NCBI GenBank assembly: GCA_017395085.1
Contig: JAFPWF010000034.1
Location: forward strand, 124,001-188,000
Length of the DNA: 64,000 nucleotides
Reading direction: 5' to 3'
Source of the DNA: Oscillospiraceae bacterium
GTDB lineage: Bacteria > Bacillota > Clostridia > Oscillospirales > Oscillospiraceae
The translations under genes and the position numbers were made by a program. Positions 1 to 8,193 of this stretch are shown piece after piece (position 1 is the first letter of the stretch; each line of letters opens with the position of its first letter). Under the pieces are notes generated by a model. That model searched no databases. It was given only the letters and a program-made list of their open reading frames with translations, and was not told where the DNA came from.

Positions 1-81
1 CACGGTGAATTCCTTGAACTGCCGTTCTATGGTACGGATATCCGTCTGATGCAGAAGCACGGTTATTCCGGAGATCGCTGA
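1..81 (+). CDS. 3' end of an unrecognised protein (partial)
   Basis: An open frame enters from the left edge and ends at TGA (79-81). It encodes the last 26 residues of a protein, ending in GYSGDR. The fragment is too short to assign to a family. It sits 118 bp before the acyltransferase-like gene on the same strand, so the two may be co-transcribed. Confidence 0.5.
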   Translation, partial: HGEFLELPFYGTDIRLMQKHGYSGDR

Positions 82-199
82 TTTCCTCCATTTCTTTTAT
101 TTTTCACTTGTATTCTTCCCGATTATCCTGTATGATCAGGAAGCTTTTCCGCACGGATCGGCGGAGAGTCCCCTACTATGATTTTTCGGAGGTTGCTAT

Positions 200-1081
200 A
201 TGGCACGCACATCACGCCGACGCATGGGTGATCGGAAAGAAGGACGTCTGCTGCGCTCTCTTCCCGGTTTTGCCAAGTTTATTCCCTTTATCATGCCGCA
301 GCGGAATGACCGGCTGATTCATTACGAGGAAAGTTTTGAGGTAACCGAACTGGACCGGATGCTGCGGAAACTGCGCGTGGAAGGTTACAAGGGCATCGGC
401 ATTCTCCACTTTATGATCGCGGCCTATGTCCGCGGACTCTCGCGGATGCCCGGGATCAACCGTTTTGTTGTCGGGCGGCGGATCTATGCCCGCGACAACA
501 TTGAAGTCGTCATGACCGTAAAACGCACCCTCACCCTCAATGCGAGCGAAACCACCATCAAGGTGGTTTTTGAACCGACCGATACGATTCTTGACGTTTA
601 CCGCAAGATGAACGAAAAAATCGACGAGATCAAGTCTTCAGAAGAGAACAACGGAACCGAAGACATTGCCGACTTTTTTGCCCGTCTTCCCCGTTTCCTG
701 ATCCGTTTTGCCATTTGGATTCTTCGGGTAATGGATTACTTCGGGTGGATTCCGCAATCCCTGCTCAATGCCAGCCCCTTCCACGGCTCCATGATTATTA
801 CGGATATGGGTTCCCTCCGCATCGGTCCCGTATACCACCATATCTATAACTTCGGTACTCTGCCCACGTTCATTGCATTCGGCGCCAAGCGGCACGCTTA
901 CGAGATCGACCGTCACGGTCAGGTCGTGGACCACAAGTATGTCGACTGCAAGTTTGTTACCGATGAGGGCATCGTCGACGGGCACTACTGGGCTCAGTTC
1001 CTGCAGGCCTACCGTTATATGTTCGGCCATCCGGATATTCTTCTTTCCCCGCCCAGCAAAGTATACGAAGACATCGTCTGA
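200..1081 (+). CDS. Stand-alone 2-oxoacid dehydrogenase E2-like acyltransferase-fold protein
   Basis: This 293-aa protein resembles the catalytic core of lipoamide acyltransferases (E2), the chloramphenicol-acetyltransferase fold. It has no lipoyl domain and no E1/E3-binding domain, so it is not a normal subunit of a pyruvate dehydrogenase complex. The C-terminal half follows the family pattern: an SxxxTDMGSLRIG-like strand, a GTLP(T/P)FIAFG stretch, then the region where E2 enzymes have DHRxxDG. Here that motif reads DEGIVDG (residues 255-261), so the usual catalytic His is replaced by Glu. It may therefore bind a substrate or CoA, or use different chemistry. The ATG at 200 is preceded by CGGAGG at 7-nt spacing. 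A strong terminator follows at 1110-1145. The family assignment is by memory of the fold; the specific role is unknown. Confidence 0.65.
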   Translation: MARTSRRRMGDRKEGRLLRSLPGFAKFIPFIMPQRNDRLIHYEESFEVTELDRMLRKLRVEGYKGIGILHFMIAAYVRGLSRMPGINRFVVGRRIYARDNIEVVMTVKRTLTLNASETTIKVVFEPTDTILDVYRKMNEKIDEIKSSEENNGTEDIADFFARLPRFLIRFAIWILRVMDYFGWIPQSLLNASPFHGSMIITDMGSLRIGPVYHHIYNFGTLPTFIAFGAKRHAYEIDRHGQVVDHKYVDCKFVTDEGIVDGHYWAQFLQAYRYMFGHPDILLSPPSKVYEDIV

Positions 1082-1109
1082 GACTGTTTTTTTGTTCGCA
1101 AGCCTCTCG

Positions 1110-1145
1110 CGCCATGCCGGCAAGAACCCGGTATGGCGTTTTTTT
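1110..1145 (+). terminator. Rho-independent terminator after the E2-like gene
   Basis: The arms CGCCATGCCGG (1110-1120) and CCGGTATGGCG (1128-1138) form an 11-bp stem with one G-U pair. Seven T residues follow directly. Confidence 0.9.
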
Positions 1146-1166
1146 ACTTCAATAATTGAATTCTTC

Positions 1167-1195
1167 TTGACCATTTGTTTGATAGAGATTATAAT
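1167..1195 (+). promoter_or_regulatory. Sigma-A type promoter of the secreted-protein gene
   Basis: The -35 is TTGACC (1167-1172), the spacer is 17 bp, and the -10 is TATAAT (1190-1195). It lies 80 bp before the ATG at 1275, which leaves a leader of about 75 nt. Confidence 0.75.
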
Positions 1196-1274
1196 AGCGT
1201 CCAGATCAAGATGTTGTGTTTCAATTTCTGTTTGACCACAACTCATCCCATTATATTCCGGAGAGGGATCGATT

Positions 1275-2597
1275 ATGCGAGTTCTTGTGAAACGGATTTT
1301 GATATTACTTTTTGCGCTGAGCATGGTGTTCTGTTTTTCGGTTCGTGTGGTTCCAACCGCCTCAGCGGAGGACACGGTGATTCACAAGATTCTGACCACC
1401 GTCACTCCAACGCCTGTCGCGCTGCTTGACCCCGCAACAATCACGGCCGCCACCAGCACGCCCGGCCTGTCCATCACCAGCGCGGGCTGGTTTGACGCGT
1501 CCGGAAATGCTGTCAAAAGCGCCTTTAATCCGGAAACCTATAAGATTGAGATTCATGTCAAGGCTGACGACGGCTATGTAATCGCGTCAGATGTGGCTGC
1601 CTATCTCAACAACAGCACCGTCAAAATCGACGTGGAGAATTCCGGCAAGACTGCAACGATCTACCGCGAGTACACCGCAGCCATCTGGGCGCCAACCATT
1701 ATCAAGAATCCCTCAGCCGAAACGGTAAAGGAAGGCGGCTGGGCCAGTTTCGCCGTCTCTGCCAGCTATGCAAGGGATTACGAATGGTTCCTGGAAGGAC
1801 CTGACGGAAGACAGGCCGTTTCCGTTTCGGATATTCACCTCACCTATCCGGAAATGTCGGCCACCGGCAACGGCAGCACGAAGATGAACCTGTACCACAT
1901 CCCCTATGAGCTGAACGGATGGAGGGTTGTGTGCAACTTCATCGGTGCGGGTACCAACAACAGCGTCAAATCTCAGGGAGCCCTGCTCACGGTCATCCCC
2001 ACCACTCCGCGCGAAGCAACTGGTACCGCTGCAGATACGGCTGCGGGAGCCGGTGCAAACGCTCCCGACGGGACAGCAGATGTTCCCGCCGTGGACCCGG
2101 CCGATGCAGATGCAGGCACAGTGGACGCCGTTTCTGAAGAAGCACCTGCCGATTCCACAGCCGCGGCAACGGAGAACGGAAACTCCGCCGGTACCGGCAG
2201 CGATTCCGCCCCTGTCGAGGCATCGCCTGAATCCTCTGAACAGGTTTATTCCGATGCATGGAGCAGCGATGCTCTCGGGCACTGGCACGACAGTGTAAGC
2301 GGTGAGAGCCGCGCACAGGAAGCCAGACACAGCTTTGTCTGGTATGATGGAGAAGACGGGACAAAAACCGGCGTCTGTGACATCTGCGGATATACCATGA
2401 CGCGCCGGCCTGCCGAAAGCGGCAGCAGTTCCAGTGAGAATTCAGAACCTGCTTCCGCAGCTCCGACGCGTGAAAGCAGCGTCAAACCGGATGCCGTGAT
2501 GATCCTTCTGATGGCGCTTGCACCGGTAGATGCGGCGCTGGTTGCAACGCACGCCGTCCGCAGTTCCAAAAAAACAAAGAAAAACAATTCCGTGTAA
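1275..2597 (+). CDS. Secreted or surface-anchored hypothetical protein
   Basis: This 440-aa protein starts with a clear signal peptide: MRVLVKR, then a hydrophobic core, with a likely cut after the SAxA-type site near residue 31. The first half is beta-rich and looks like tandem Ig-like/X2-like modules. Residues about 245-320 form an Ala/Asp/Pro-rich low-complexity linker. A short GHWH...GVCDICGYT segment (about residues 335-375) matches the degenerate H...C.xCGY motif found in many clostridial surface proteins. The end has a hydrophobic stretch followed by a Lys-rich tail (SSKKTKKNN), like a cell-wall or membrane anchor but without an LPxTG box. It has its own promoter and faces yvcK across a shared terminator. 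The exact function is not recognisable. Confidence 0.6.
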   Translation: MRVLVKRILILLFALSMVFCFSVRVVPTASAEDTVIHKILTTVTPTPVALLDPATITAATSTPGLSITSAGWFDASGNAVKSAFNPETYKIEIHVKADDGYVIASDVAAYLNNSTVKIDVENSGKTATIYREYTAAIWAPTIIKNPSAETVKEGGWASFAVSASYARDYEWFLEGPDGRQAVSVSDIHLTYPEMSATGNGSTKMNLYHIPYELNGWRVVCNFIGAGTNNSVKSQGALLTVIPTTPREATGTAADTAAGAGANAPDGTADVPAVDPADADAGTVDAVSEEAPADSTAAATENGNSAGTGSDSAPVEASPESSEQVYSDAWSSDALGHWHDSVSGESRAQEARHSFVWYDGEDGTKTGVCDICGYTMTRRPAESGSSSSENSEPASAAPTRESSVKPDAVMILLMALAPVDAALVATHAVRSSKKTKKNNSV

Positions 2598-2610
2598 AGT
2601 ACCCATCAGC

Positions 2611-2666
2611 AGAAAACACCCGGCATCGGGAAGATGTTTGTCTCTTCCCGATGCCGGGTGTTTTCT
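2611..2666. terminator. Bidirectional terminator between convergent genes
   Basis: A perfect 24-bp inverted repeat (arms 2611-2634 and 2643-2666, 8-nt loop) starts with AGAAAACACCC and ends with GGGTGTTTTCT. The A-rich and T-rich ends let it work on both strands, ending the secreted-protein gene (+) and yvcK (-). Confidence 0.85.
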
Positions 2667-2681
2667 GTCTGCGGCACTGTC

Positions 2682-3629
2682 CTACTCCTGCCGCATCAGG
2701 ATTGCAAAAATCTGAAAGGCTGTCTTTAAGGCATTGTGCCGGATCGCGCCGTTTTCCATGCTCAAAAGGGTATCCTCAATCAGTTCCACGCCCAGTTCTT
2801 CAAGCCGAAGGCTGTCAACATGCACCGGTTCCTTTCCTTCCGTGCGAAAATAGTGCTCGGCTGTCTCTGAGCTTGGCATGGCGTTGTTGGCGAGCACCAT
2901 GTCGATCCTGCGTCCGTCCAGATAGCGGTTCAGAACCTTCACATGGTCGCTGACGCTGTAGCCGTCGGTTTCGCCGGGCTGCGTCACGATATTGCAGACA
3001 TACAGAATCGGTGCATGTGCTTTCTTCAGGGCATTCCGTACGTCCTGCGACAGCAGATGAGGCAGGATGCTGGTATAGAGGCTTCCGGGTGAAAACACAA
3101 TCAGGTCAGCTTCCCCGATCTTCTCAATGACCTTTTCACTGATATGAATGCTGTGGTCGTAATCCAGTTTGCGGATTCGCTTCGCATTCTGGCTGACAGC
3201 CACCTGCCCGTAGTATTCCTTCTTTCCGCTTTTTCCGATGAGCTCCACCTTTTCTTCAGTCAGCGGGAGGACCGTGCCCTTGATGTTCAGGAGTCTGCAC
3301 ATGGTACCGGTTGCTTCCGAGAGGCTGCCCTTCATATCAATCAGGGCAGCAAGCATGATATTGCGCACCGGATGGTTGTGGAGACTTCCGTCTTTTGAAA
3401 ACCGATACCGCAGAAGCTGCACAAAATCCTCATCGACATTGGCCATGGAGATGAGAACCTTCCCGACGTCTCCGACAGCCGGAATATCCAGTTCTTCCTT
3501 CAGAACGCCGGTGCTGCTGCCGTTATCGCTGACGGTAATCACCGTCGTTACATCAACCGGGAACTGTTTGAGCCCGGACAGCAGGCACGAGAGTCCCGTG
3601 CCGCCGCCAAATACAATGATTTTTTTCAT
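2682..3629 (-). CDS. yvcK: YvcK/CofD-like gluconeogenesis factor
   Basis: This 315-aa protein belongs to the YvcK family, related to CofD (2-phospho-L-lactate transferase). YvcK-type proteins bind UDP-sugars and affect carbon allocation and cell-wall synthesis when cells grow on gluconeogenic sources. The N-terminal Rossmann motif FGGGTGLSCLL is at residues 5-15. Other family segments are visible: TVSDNGSSTG, DVGKVLIS, FSPGSLYTSI and VCNIVTQPGETDGYS. The frame is open to 3695, but the ATG at 3629 begins the conserved MKKIIVFGGG and avoids overlap with rfbA. Its usual neighbours whiA and rapZ are absent, so this is a detached copy of the gene. It is downstream of rfbA (19-bp gap), so co-transcription of two nucleotide-sugar-linked genes is plausible. 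Confidence 0.9.
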   Translation of the reverse strand: MKKIIVFGGGTGLSCLLSGLKQFPVDVTTVITVSDNGSSTGVLKEELDIPAVGDVGKVLISMANVDEDFVQLLRYRFSKDGSLHNHPVRNIMLAALIDMKGSLSEATGTMCRLLNIKGTVLPLTEEKVELIGKSGKKEYYGQVAVSQNAKRIRKLDYDHSIHISEKVIEKIGEADLIVFSPGSLYTSILPHLLSQDVRNALKKAHAPILYVCNIVTQPGETDGYSVSDHVKVLNRYLDGRRIDMVLANNAMPSSETAEHYFRTEGKEPVHVDSLRLEELGVELIEDTLLSMENGAIRHNALKTAFQIFAILMRQE

Positions 3630-3648
3630 GGACTCTGCTCCAACTCTG

Positions 3649-4533
3649 TCAGTATCTCTGTCTGCCTTCGGCGACCCGAAGCAGATGCTTCCCATAGGGT
3701 GACTTGCCGTACAGCTTTGCCGCTTCCAGCAGAGTCTCCTTGGAAATCCATCCGTTGCGCCAGGCTATTTCCTCCGGGGCTGAAATCTTTACTCCCTGCC
3801 GTTTTTCGATCATCTGGACAAAGGTACCTGCTTCCACCAGCGTGTCAACCGTACCGGTATCCAGCCAGGCATATCCGCGCCCCAGGATTCTGCCCTTCAG
3901 CAGCCCTTTGCGCAGATAGAGTTCATTCATGGTGGTTATTTCCAGTTCACCGCGGGCTGACGGCTTCACCTTTGCTGCCATATCGGCTACTCCGGCCGGA
4001 TAGAAGTAAAGCCCCGTGATGCAGTAGTTGCTTTTCGGGTGGGTCGGTTTTTCCTCCACAGACAGGATGTTCAGATCATCATCAAATTCCATGACGCCGA
4101 ATCGCTCCGGGTCTTCCACATGATAGCCGAAAATCGTAGCGAAGCCGTTTTCGGCATTTTCGGAGGCCGCGTCCAGCGTATCTCGCAAACCGCCGCCATA
4201 AAAAATGTTATCCCCGAGAATCATGGCGCAGGCTTCACTGCCGATGAACTCCCTTCCGATCAGGAAGGCCTGGGCAAGTCCCTCGGGCTTCGGCTGTACG
4301 GCATACTGCAACCGGATTCCGAAATGACTTCCGTCTCCCAAAAGCATCTGAAACCGGGGAGTATCCTCGGGCGTTGAAATGACCAGAATATCCTGGATTC
4401 CCGCCAGCATCAGCGTCGAAAGCGGATAGTATATCATCGGTTTATCATAAACCGGGAGCAACTGTTTGGATGTGACCATGGTCAGCGGATACAGGCGTGT
4501 CCCCGCACCGCCCGCCAGAACTATCCCTTTCAT
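3649..4533 (-). CDS. rfbA: Glucose-1-phosphate thymidylyltransferase
   Basis: RfbA makes dTDP-glucose from dTTP and glucose-1-phosphate, the first step toward dTDP-rhamnose for cell-surface glycans. The 294-aa length is normal for the family. The nucleotide-binding signature [11 protein letters not shown] is at residues 8-18, followed by [18 protein letters not shown], the metal-binding GDNIFYG segment and [12 protein letters not shown]. The start is the ATG at 4533 with GAGGAG just upstream; the frame extends further upstream without support. No rfbB, rfbC or rfbD lies nearby, so the rest of the pathway must be elsewhere. Confidence 0.95.
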   Translation of the reverse strand: MKGIVLAGGAGTRLYPLTMVTSKQLLPVYDKPMIYYPLSTLMLAGIQDILVISTPEDTPRFQMLLGDGSHFGIRLQYAVQPKPEGLAQAFLIGREFIGSEACAMILGDNIFYGGGLRDTLDAASENAENGFATIFGYHVEDPERFGVMEFDDDLNILSVEEKPTHPKSNYCITGLYFYPAGVADMAAKVKPSARGELEITTMNELYLRKGLLKGRILGRGYAWLDTGTVDTLVEAGTFVQMIEKRQGVKISAPEEIAWRNGWISKETLLEAAKLYGKSPYGKHLLRVAEGRQRY

Positions 4534-4656
4534 TGTTTTCCTCCTCTGTCTGAGCAGCCTCGAATCCTTATGTACAAAACAAGTTTTATATTGCTTATTA
4601 TAACCGCTTTCCGTCGGCAGGGCAAGACAAAATACGTTGAACCGCGTCACAGAAAA

Positions 4657-4682
4657 CAGGAGCCCCTGTTCTGGGGCTCCTG
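4657..4682 (-). terminator. Terminator after the zinc-ribbon membrane protein gene
   Basis: A 10-bp perfect stem, CAGGAGCCCC (4657-4666) with GGGGCTCCTG (4673-4682), has a 6-nt loop. Read on the minus strand it is followed by a TTTTCTGT tract. Confidence 0.8.
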
Positions 4683-4743
4683 TCCGGAATTCATCTGTTT
4701 TCTATATGCTGGGCCGATGATCTGTTTTGCGCTTCCGTCTTCA

Positions 4744-5418
4744 TCAGCCAACGAGACGAACCGTCAGCTTGACATCGTACCCGTTGCAGGACACTGTCAA
4801 CGTTCCCGGCGTGGTAGAAGTCTGAAGCATCTCAATGGTGCACTTGGTCGTATCCTCATTCGGGGTTACGATAAACAGGGATTCATCACTGCTCTTCCAT
4901 GTGATGTGCGTATTCTCCGCTGTGAAGATTTCCATCGGCAGCACTCTGGCCTGAAGCTCGATCTTCGGATCACGGGAAAGACTCATGGTGAATTCATCCT
5001 TGACATCGGTACCGAAGCACTGGATGTTGATGCCTTCTACAGTCGGAGTCGGTGTCGGAGTCGGTGTGGGAGGCGGTTCCACTGTCGGGGCTGTATTCAC
5101 CGGTGTCGGTGAGGGCGTCGTTATGACTGTATTGTTGCTCTTGCCGCTCTGGTTATCCAGGCCGCTCAGGCTGGTGGAAACCATCACAATCACCGCGAGG
5201 ATGACTGCAACAACAAGAATCAGGCCGAAAATCAACTGCCAGCGTGTGTTGGTCTCGGCACGTTCATATGCCGCGGTGCCCTTGACCTGGCTGGAAGTCG
5301 GTGCCGGCGTGCGACCGCTCTGGGTCACACGGCGCGTTCCGCAGTTGGGGCAGCGGCTGCGCAGTGCGGAAAAACTCTCCCCGCATCTGCGGCATTTTAC
5401 CTGAGGGATCACGCTCAT
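4744..5418 (-). CDS. Zinc-ribbon membrane protein with Ig-like extracellular domain
   Basis: This 224-aa protein has three visible parts. The N-terminus has a zinc ribbon with Cys9, Cys12, Cys23 and Cys26 (CRRC...CPNC). A single transmembrane helix follows near residues 62-82 (LIFGLILVVAVILAVIVMV). After it comes a Thr/Pro linker (PTPTPTPTP) and a C-terminal bacterial Ig-like (BIG2-type) domain of about 100 residues (ITWKSSDESLFIV is typical). The predicted topology is a cytosolic zinc ribbon with an external Ig-like domain. The gene is single, with its own terminator. The function is unknown; the layout suggests an envelope or sensor protein. Confidence 0.7.
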   Translation of the reverse strand: MSVIPQVKCRRCGESFSALRSRCPNCGTRRVTQSGRTPAPTSSQVKGTAAYERAETNTRWQLIFGLILVVAVILAVIVMVSTSLSGLDNQSGKSNNTVITTPSPTPVNTAPTVEPPPTPTPTPTPTVEGINIQCFGTDVKDEFTMSLSRDPKIELQARVLPMEIFTAENTHITWKSSDESLFIVTPNEDTTKCTIEMLQTSTTPGTLTVSCNGYDVKLTVRLVG

Positions 5419-5579
5419 TTAACTGTTCCTCCATTCAGACGATGATGGAAAAGCTTCCATAAACAGATCAATGATACATCATTTTGTTGTTTTCGTCAAG
5501 AGTTTGCCCAAAAAACAGGCCTTTCTTTAGGATTTTTAAGGGGTTTTCCCCCACTTTTCAGCTTTTTTGAGAAAAATAG

Positions 5580-6557
5580 TTATAAGCAACTGTCTTTCCC
5601 GGGTTTTGGAAAGTCCTTTGTCCGCTCACTGATGATATAACGGGGTCTGTCTTTCGTCTCCATATAGATCTTCCCGATGTATTCACCGATAATCCCGAGA
5701 CTGACAAGCTGTACCCCGCTGACAAAACAGACAATACAGGTCGTGCTGGCCCAACCGGGCACCGCCTTGCCGCAGATTGCGGTAATCAGTGCCCAAAGGC
5801 AGCCGATGAAGCTGATAACCGCAACGAAAACCCCGAAACTTGTGATCATCCGCAGCGGTTTCACCGAAAGGCTTGTAATACCGTCCGCAGCGAGACCCAG
5901 CATTTTTTTCAGCGGGTAATGACTCTCCCCGGCAATACGCTCTGCACGGGAGTAGGTCACGGTGGTACTCGGGAAGCCCACCAGAGGGACCATACCCCTC
6001 AGGTAGAGATTCACTTCACGGAAATTGGCAAATTCCTTCAATACCCGTGCACTCATCAGGCGATAATCCGCATGGTTATATACCACTTCCGCTCCCATGG
6101 CAGACAGTACTTTATAAAAACTCTGCGCCGTAAAACGTTTAAAAAAGCTGTCCGTTTCCCGGCTGGAACGCACCCCGTAGACGACATCATAGCCGTTGAG
6201 ATAGGCATCGACCATCTGATCCATAGCGTTGATGTCATCCTGCCCGTCACAATCAATGGAAATGGTGATATCGCAACGATCTTTCGCCTCCATCAGGCCG
6301 GCGAATACCGCATTCTGATGCCCCCGGTTGCGGCTCTGCGCAATGCCGATATAATGCCGATCCTGTTCGGCCAGGCTGCAGATAATCTGCCAGGTTTGAT
6401 CCCGGCTGCCGTCGTTGACAAACAGTATCCGACTGTCTTCGCTGATCTTTCCGGCTGCGGAAAGATCCTGGATTTTCTTCAGGAAAAGAGGCGCCGTAAT
6501 CGGCAGAACAGCTTCCTCATTATAGCACGGAATCACAATGTAAAGAATCGGTGTCAT
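5580..6557 (-). CDS. Family 2 glycosyltransferase with two C-terminal membrane helices (GtrB/DPM-like)
   Basis: This 325-aa protein resembles polyprenyl-phosphate glycosyltransferases (GtrB, DPM1, ArnC type). They move a sugar from a nucleotide donor to undecaprenyl phosphate at the inner face of the membrane. The N-terminus has VIPCYNEEAVLP, followed by FVNDGSRDQTW, SRNRGHQNAVFAGL and the metal-binding DCDGQDD near residue 98. Two hydrophobic helices lie at about residues 225-250 and 260-285. The ATG at 6557 has GGGAGG upstream and starts 1 nt after the stop of the HAD gene, so the two are probably translated together. The acceptor glycan (teichoic acid, polysaccharide or flagellin) cannot be inferred. 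Confidence 0.85.
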   Translation of the reverse strand: MTPILYIVIPCYNEEAVLPITAPLFLKKIQDLSAAGKISEDSRILFVNDGSRDQTWQIICSLAEQDRHYIGIAQSRNRGHQNAVFAGLMEAKDRCDITISIDCDGQDDINAMDQMVDAYLNGYDVVYGVRSSRETDSFFKRFTAQSFYKVLSAMGAEVVYNHADYRLMSARVLKEFANFREVNLYLRGMVPLVGFPSTTVTYSRAERIAGESHYPLKKMLGLAADGITSLSVKPLRMITSFGVFVAVISFIGCLWALITAICGKAVPGWASTTCIVCFVSGVQLVSLGIIGEYIGKIYMETKDRPRYIISERTKDFPKPGKDSCL

Positions 6558-6558
6558 T

Positions 6559-7221
6559 TTAACCTCCCTGTTCCTGCAGATACGCTGCAAGTTCGGATAC
6601 CCGCTTGAAGTACAAACTGCAGTTGCTGCGCATGAACGTTTCGATGGGTTCAATATCATTTGCCCAGCCGACCGCTGCAAAAGGTACGCCGCAGGACAGC
6701 GCCATATCATAACCGGGTTTCAGGTCGTCAATCATCAGGACCTCTTCCGGGCTCAGATCGAAACGTTTGAGCACCTCTTTCAAAGGCCAGGCTGCGGGCT
6801 TGCGCTGTTCCGGAGGCATCTCCCAGCCGAAGATCAGGTCCGGCTCCGGGAGTCCGTTTGCCGCATAGTCCCGCAGGATATTATGGCGGTACGAGTGAGA
6901 GATCACCGCTATCAATCCGCCATTCTGTTTCTGCTGCAGCATGATCTCTCGGATCCCCGGATACGCTTCCGGGATCCGGTCCCTGACATATTCCTGCCAG
7001 TATTCGGTCTCCAGGGCAAGCGTTTCGTCATCCATACCGTATTCTTCCCTGCACATGGGAACAAAACCCGGGGAAAAGTTTTTCAGAAAATACTCTTCCA
7101 GGCTGCAGCTTCGTTCAGGAAAATAATCCTGCAAGAAGCGCTCAAAACACGGATGATGGATGGTTGCCGTGCTGTTCACGGTCGTGTCATCATGGTCAAA
7201 GACCAGGCAGCGGTACTTCAT
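6559..7221 (-). CDS. HAD-family hydrolase
   Basis: This 220-aa protein belongs to the HAD phosphatase superfamily (subfamily IA). Motif I is FDHDDT (Asp9 nucleophile, Asp11 general acid), followed by motif II near IAVISHSYR and motif IV near MIDDLKPGYDMA. The helical cap between motifs I and II has the phosphoglycolate-phosphatase-like size. It is upstream of the GT2 gene in the same transcript with no gap. The substrate is unknown; a sugar phosphate would suit the neighbour. Confidence 0.85.
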   Translation of the reverse strand: MKYRCLVFDHDDTTVNSTATIHHPCFERFLQDYFPERSCSLEEYFLKNFSPGFVPMCREEYGMDDETLALETEYWQEYVRDRIPEAYPGIREIMLQQKQNGGLIAVISHSYRHNILRDYAANGLPEPDLIFGWEMPPEQRKPAAWPLKEVLKRFDLSPEEVLMIDDLKPGYDMALSCGVPFAAVGWANDIEPIETFMRSNCSLYFKRVSELAAYLQEQGG

Positions 7222-7239
7222 GATACTCGCAGGGTTGAA

Positions 7240-8193
7240 TCAGTAGAATGTCGCAACCGGGTTTTCCGGCGGCTCGCAGGGCTCGGAAGACAGATAGGTC
7301 AGGACCGGTCCCCTCTTTCCGTATGCGCGGTTGAACTTGAAGTGGAGCTCCGCGGTCAGGATCATCCAAGAGTCGTCCCGGATGCTTTTGGCATCCTTCC
7401 ACTGACAGACGAGACCCGCAAACTGAATGTCCTCCACGCAGCAGGTCATGACGTGCCTGCCGGCGACAAAAGTTTCAGCCGGCAGCTTCTGGCGGACCAG
7501 CGCACGGCATTTGAAGCGCACGGTTTTTCCTTCATACTTCTTCGGTTCTTCCGACAGGTCCCGGTACCAGAGCGCGTAATGCTCATCTCCGATTTCGACG
7601 ACGGGTGCATCCAGATCAAACGGAAGCGGATCCACGATATCGTCGTATTCCACTTTCCCGTCCGGATATTCAAAGGCAATATCCGCCCGGGGAGACGCCG
7701 CCCGCACCAGCTTGTGATACTCCATTTTGTCCATGCCGGGGTCAAAGCGGTTAAAGACAACCAGTTCGCAGCTTTTCAGTTTGTCGTAAACCAGCTGACG
7801 AATGTTGCTGTTATACTGCAGAATGGTTCTGGAATCGGCAAAGAAAAACTCCTGATACACCATCCAGCCTTCCGGGAGTGCCGAATAAAGCGAATCCAGC
7901 ATCCACATTCCGTTGTATTCGATGACAATGCGTTCAGCATTGGTTTCTCCGGCCAGAGCGGCAAGGTGATCCGGCGTCAGGTCTGAAGGGTCTTCCAGAA
8001 CCCGGATGGTCACTGTTTTTGAAGCAAATTCATCCGGCTCGTATTCTTCTTCCCCTTCCTCGCAGAGCAGCAGAAGCGTTTTTTCACCATTGCAGAAACG
8101 CCGATCCTCCAGCGTTTCCTGAATAAAGCGGGTTTTCCCCGCTTCGAGGAAACCGGTAAACAGGTATACCGGCATATCTTTTCGATTAGCCAA
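7240..8193 (-). CDS. G3E (COG0523) GTPase fused to a TIGR03943/YcgQ-type C-terminal domain
   Basis: This 317-aa protein has an N-terminal CobW-like GTPase domain with Walker A TGFLEAGKT (residues 13-21). It lacks the CxCC metal motif normally found in the family. The last ~100 residues (GKTVRF..., FVAGRHVMTCCVEDIQF, then a conserved GPVLTY) match the C-terminal domain of TIGR03943/YcgQ proteins, which partner DUF318 (YcgR-like) permeases. No permease lies nearby. The first codon is TTG at 8193, overlapping the upstream gene by 8 nt with AAGGAG 10 nt away; an ATG at 8175 would start just before the conserved MPVYLFTGF. It probably forms a metal-handling pair with the upstream GTPase. Confidence 0.8.
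   Translation of the reverse strand: MANRKDMPVYLFTGFLEAGKTRFIQETLEDRRFCNGEKTLLLLCEEGEEEYEPDEFASKTVTIRVLEDPSDLTPDHLAALAGETNAERIVIEYNGMWMLDSLYSALPEGWMVYQEFFFADSRTILQYNSNIRQLVYDKLKSCELVVFNRFDPGMDKMEYHKLVRAASPRADIAFEYPDGKVEYDDIVDPLPFDLDAPVVEIGDEHYALWYRDLSEEPKKYEGKTVRFKCRALVRQKLPAETFVAGRHVMTCCVEDIQFAGLVCQWKDAKSIRDDSWMILTAELHFKFNRAYGKRGPVLTYLSSEPCEPPENPVATFY

Noticed and set aside
5041-5075. Short GGTGTCGGAGT-type repeats as a possible regulatory repeat
   Set aside because: They encode the Thr/Pro linker of the zinc-ribbon protein.
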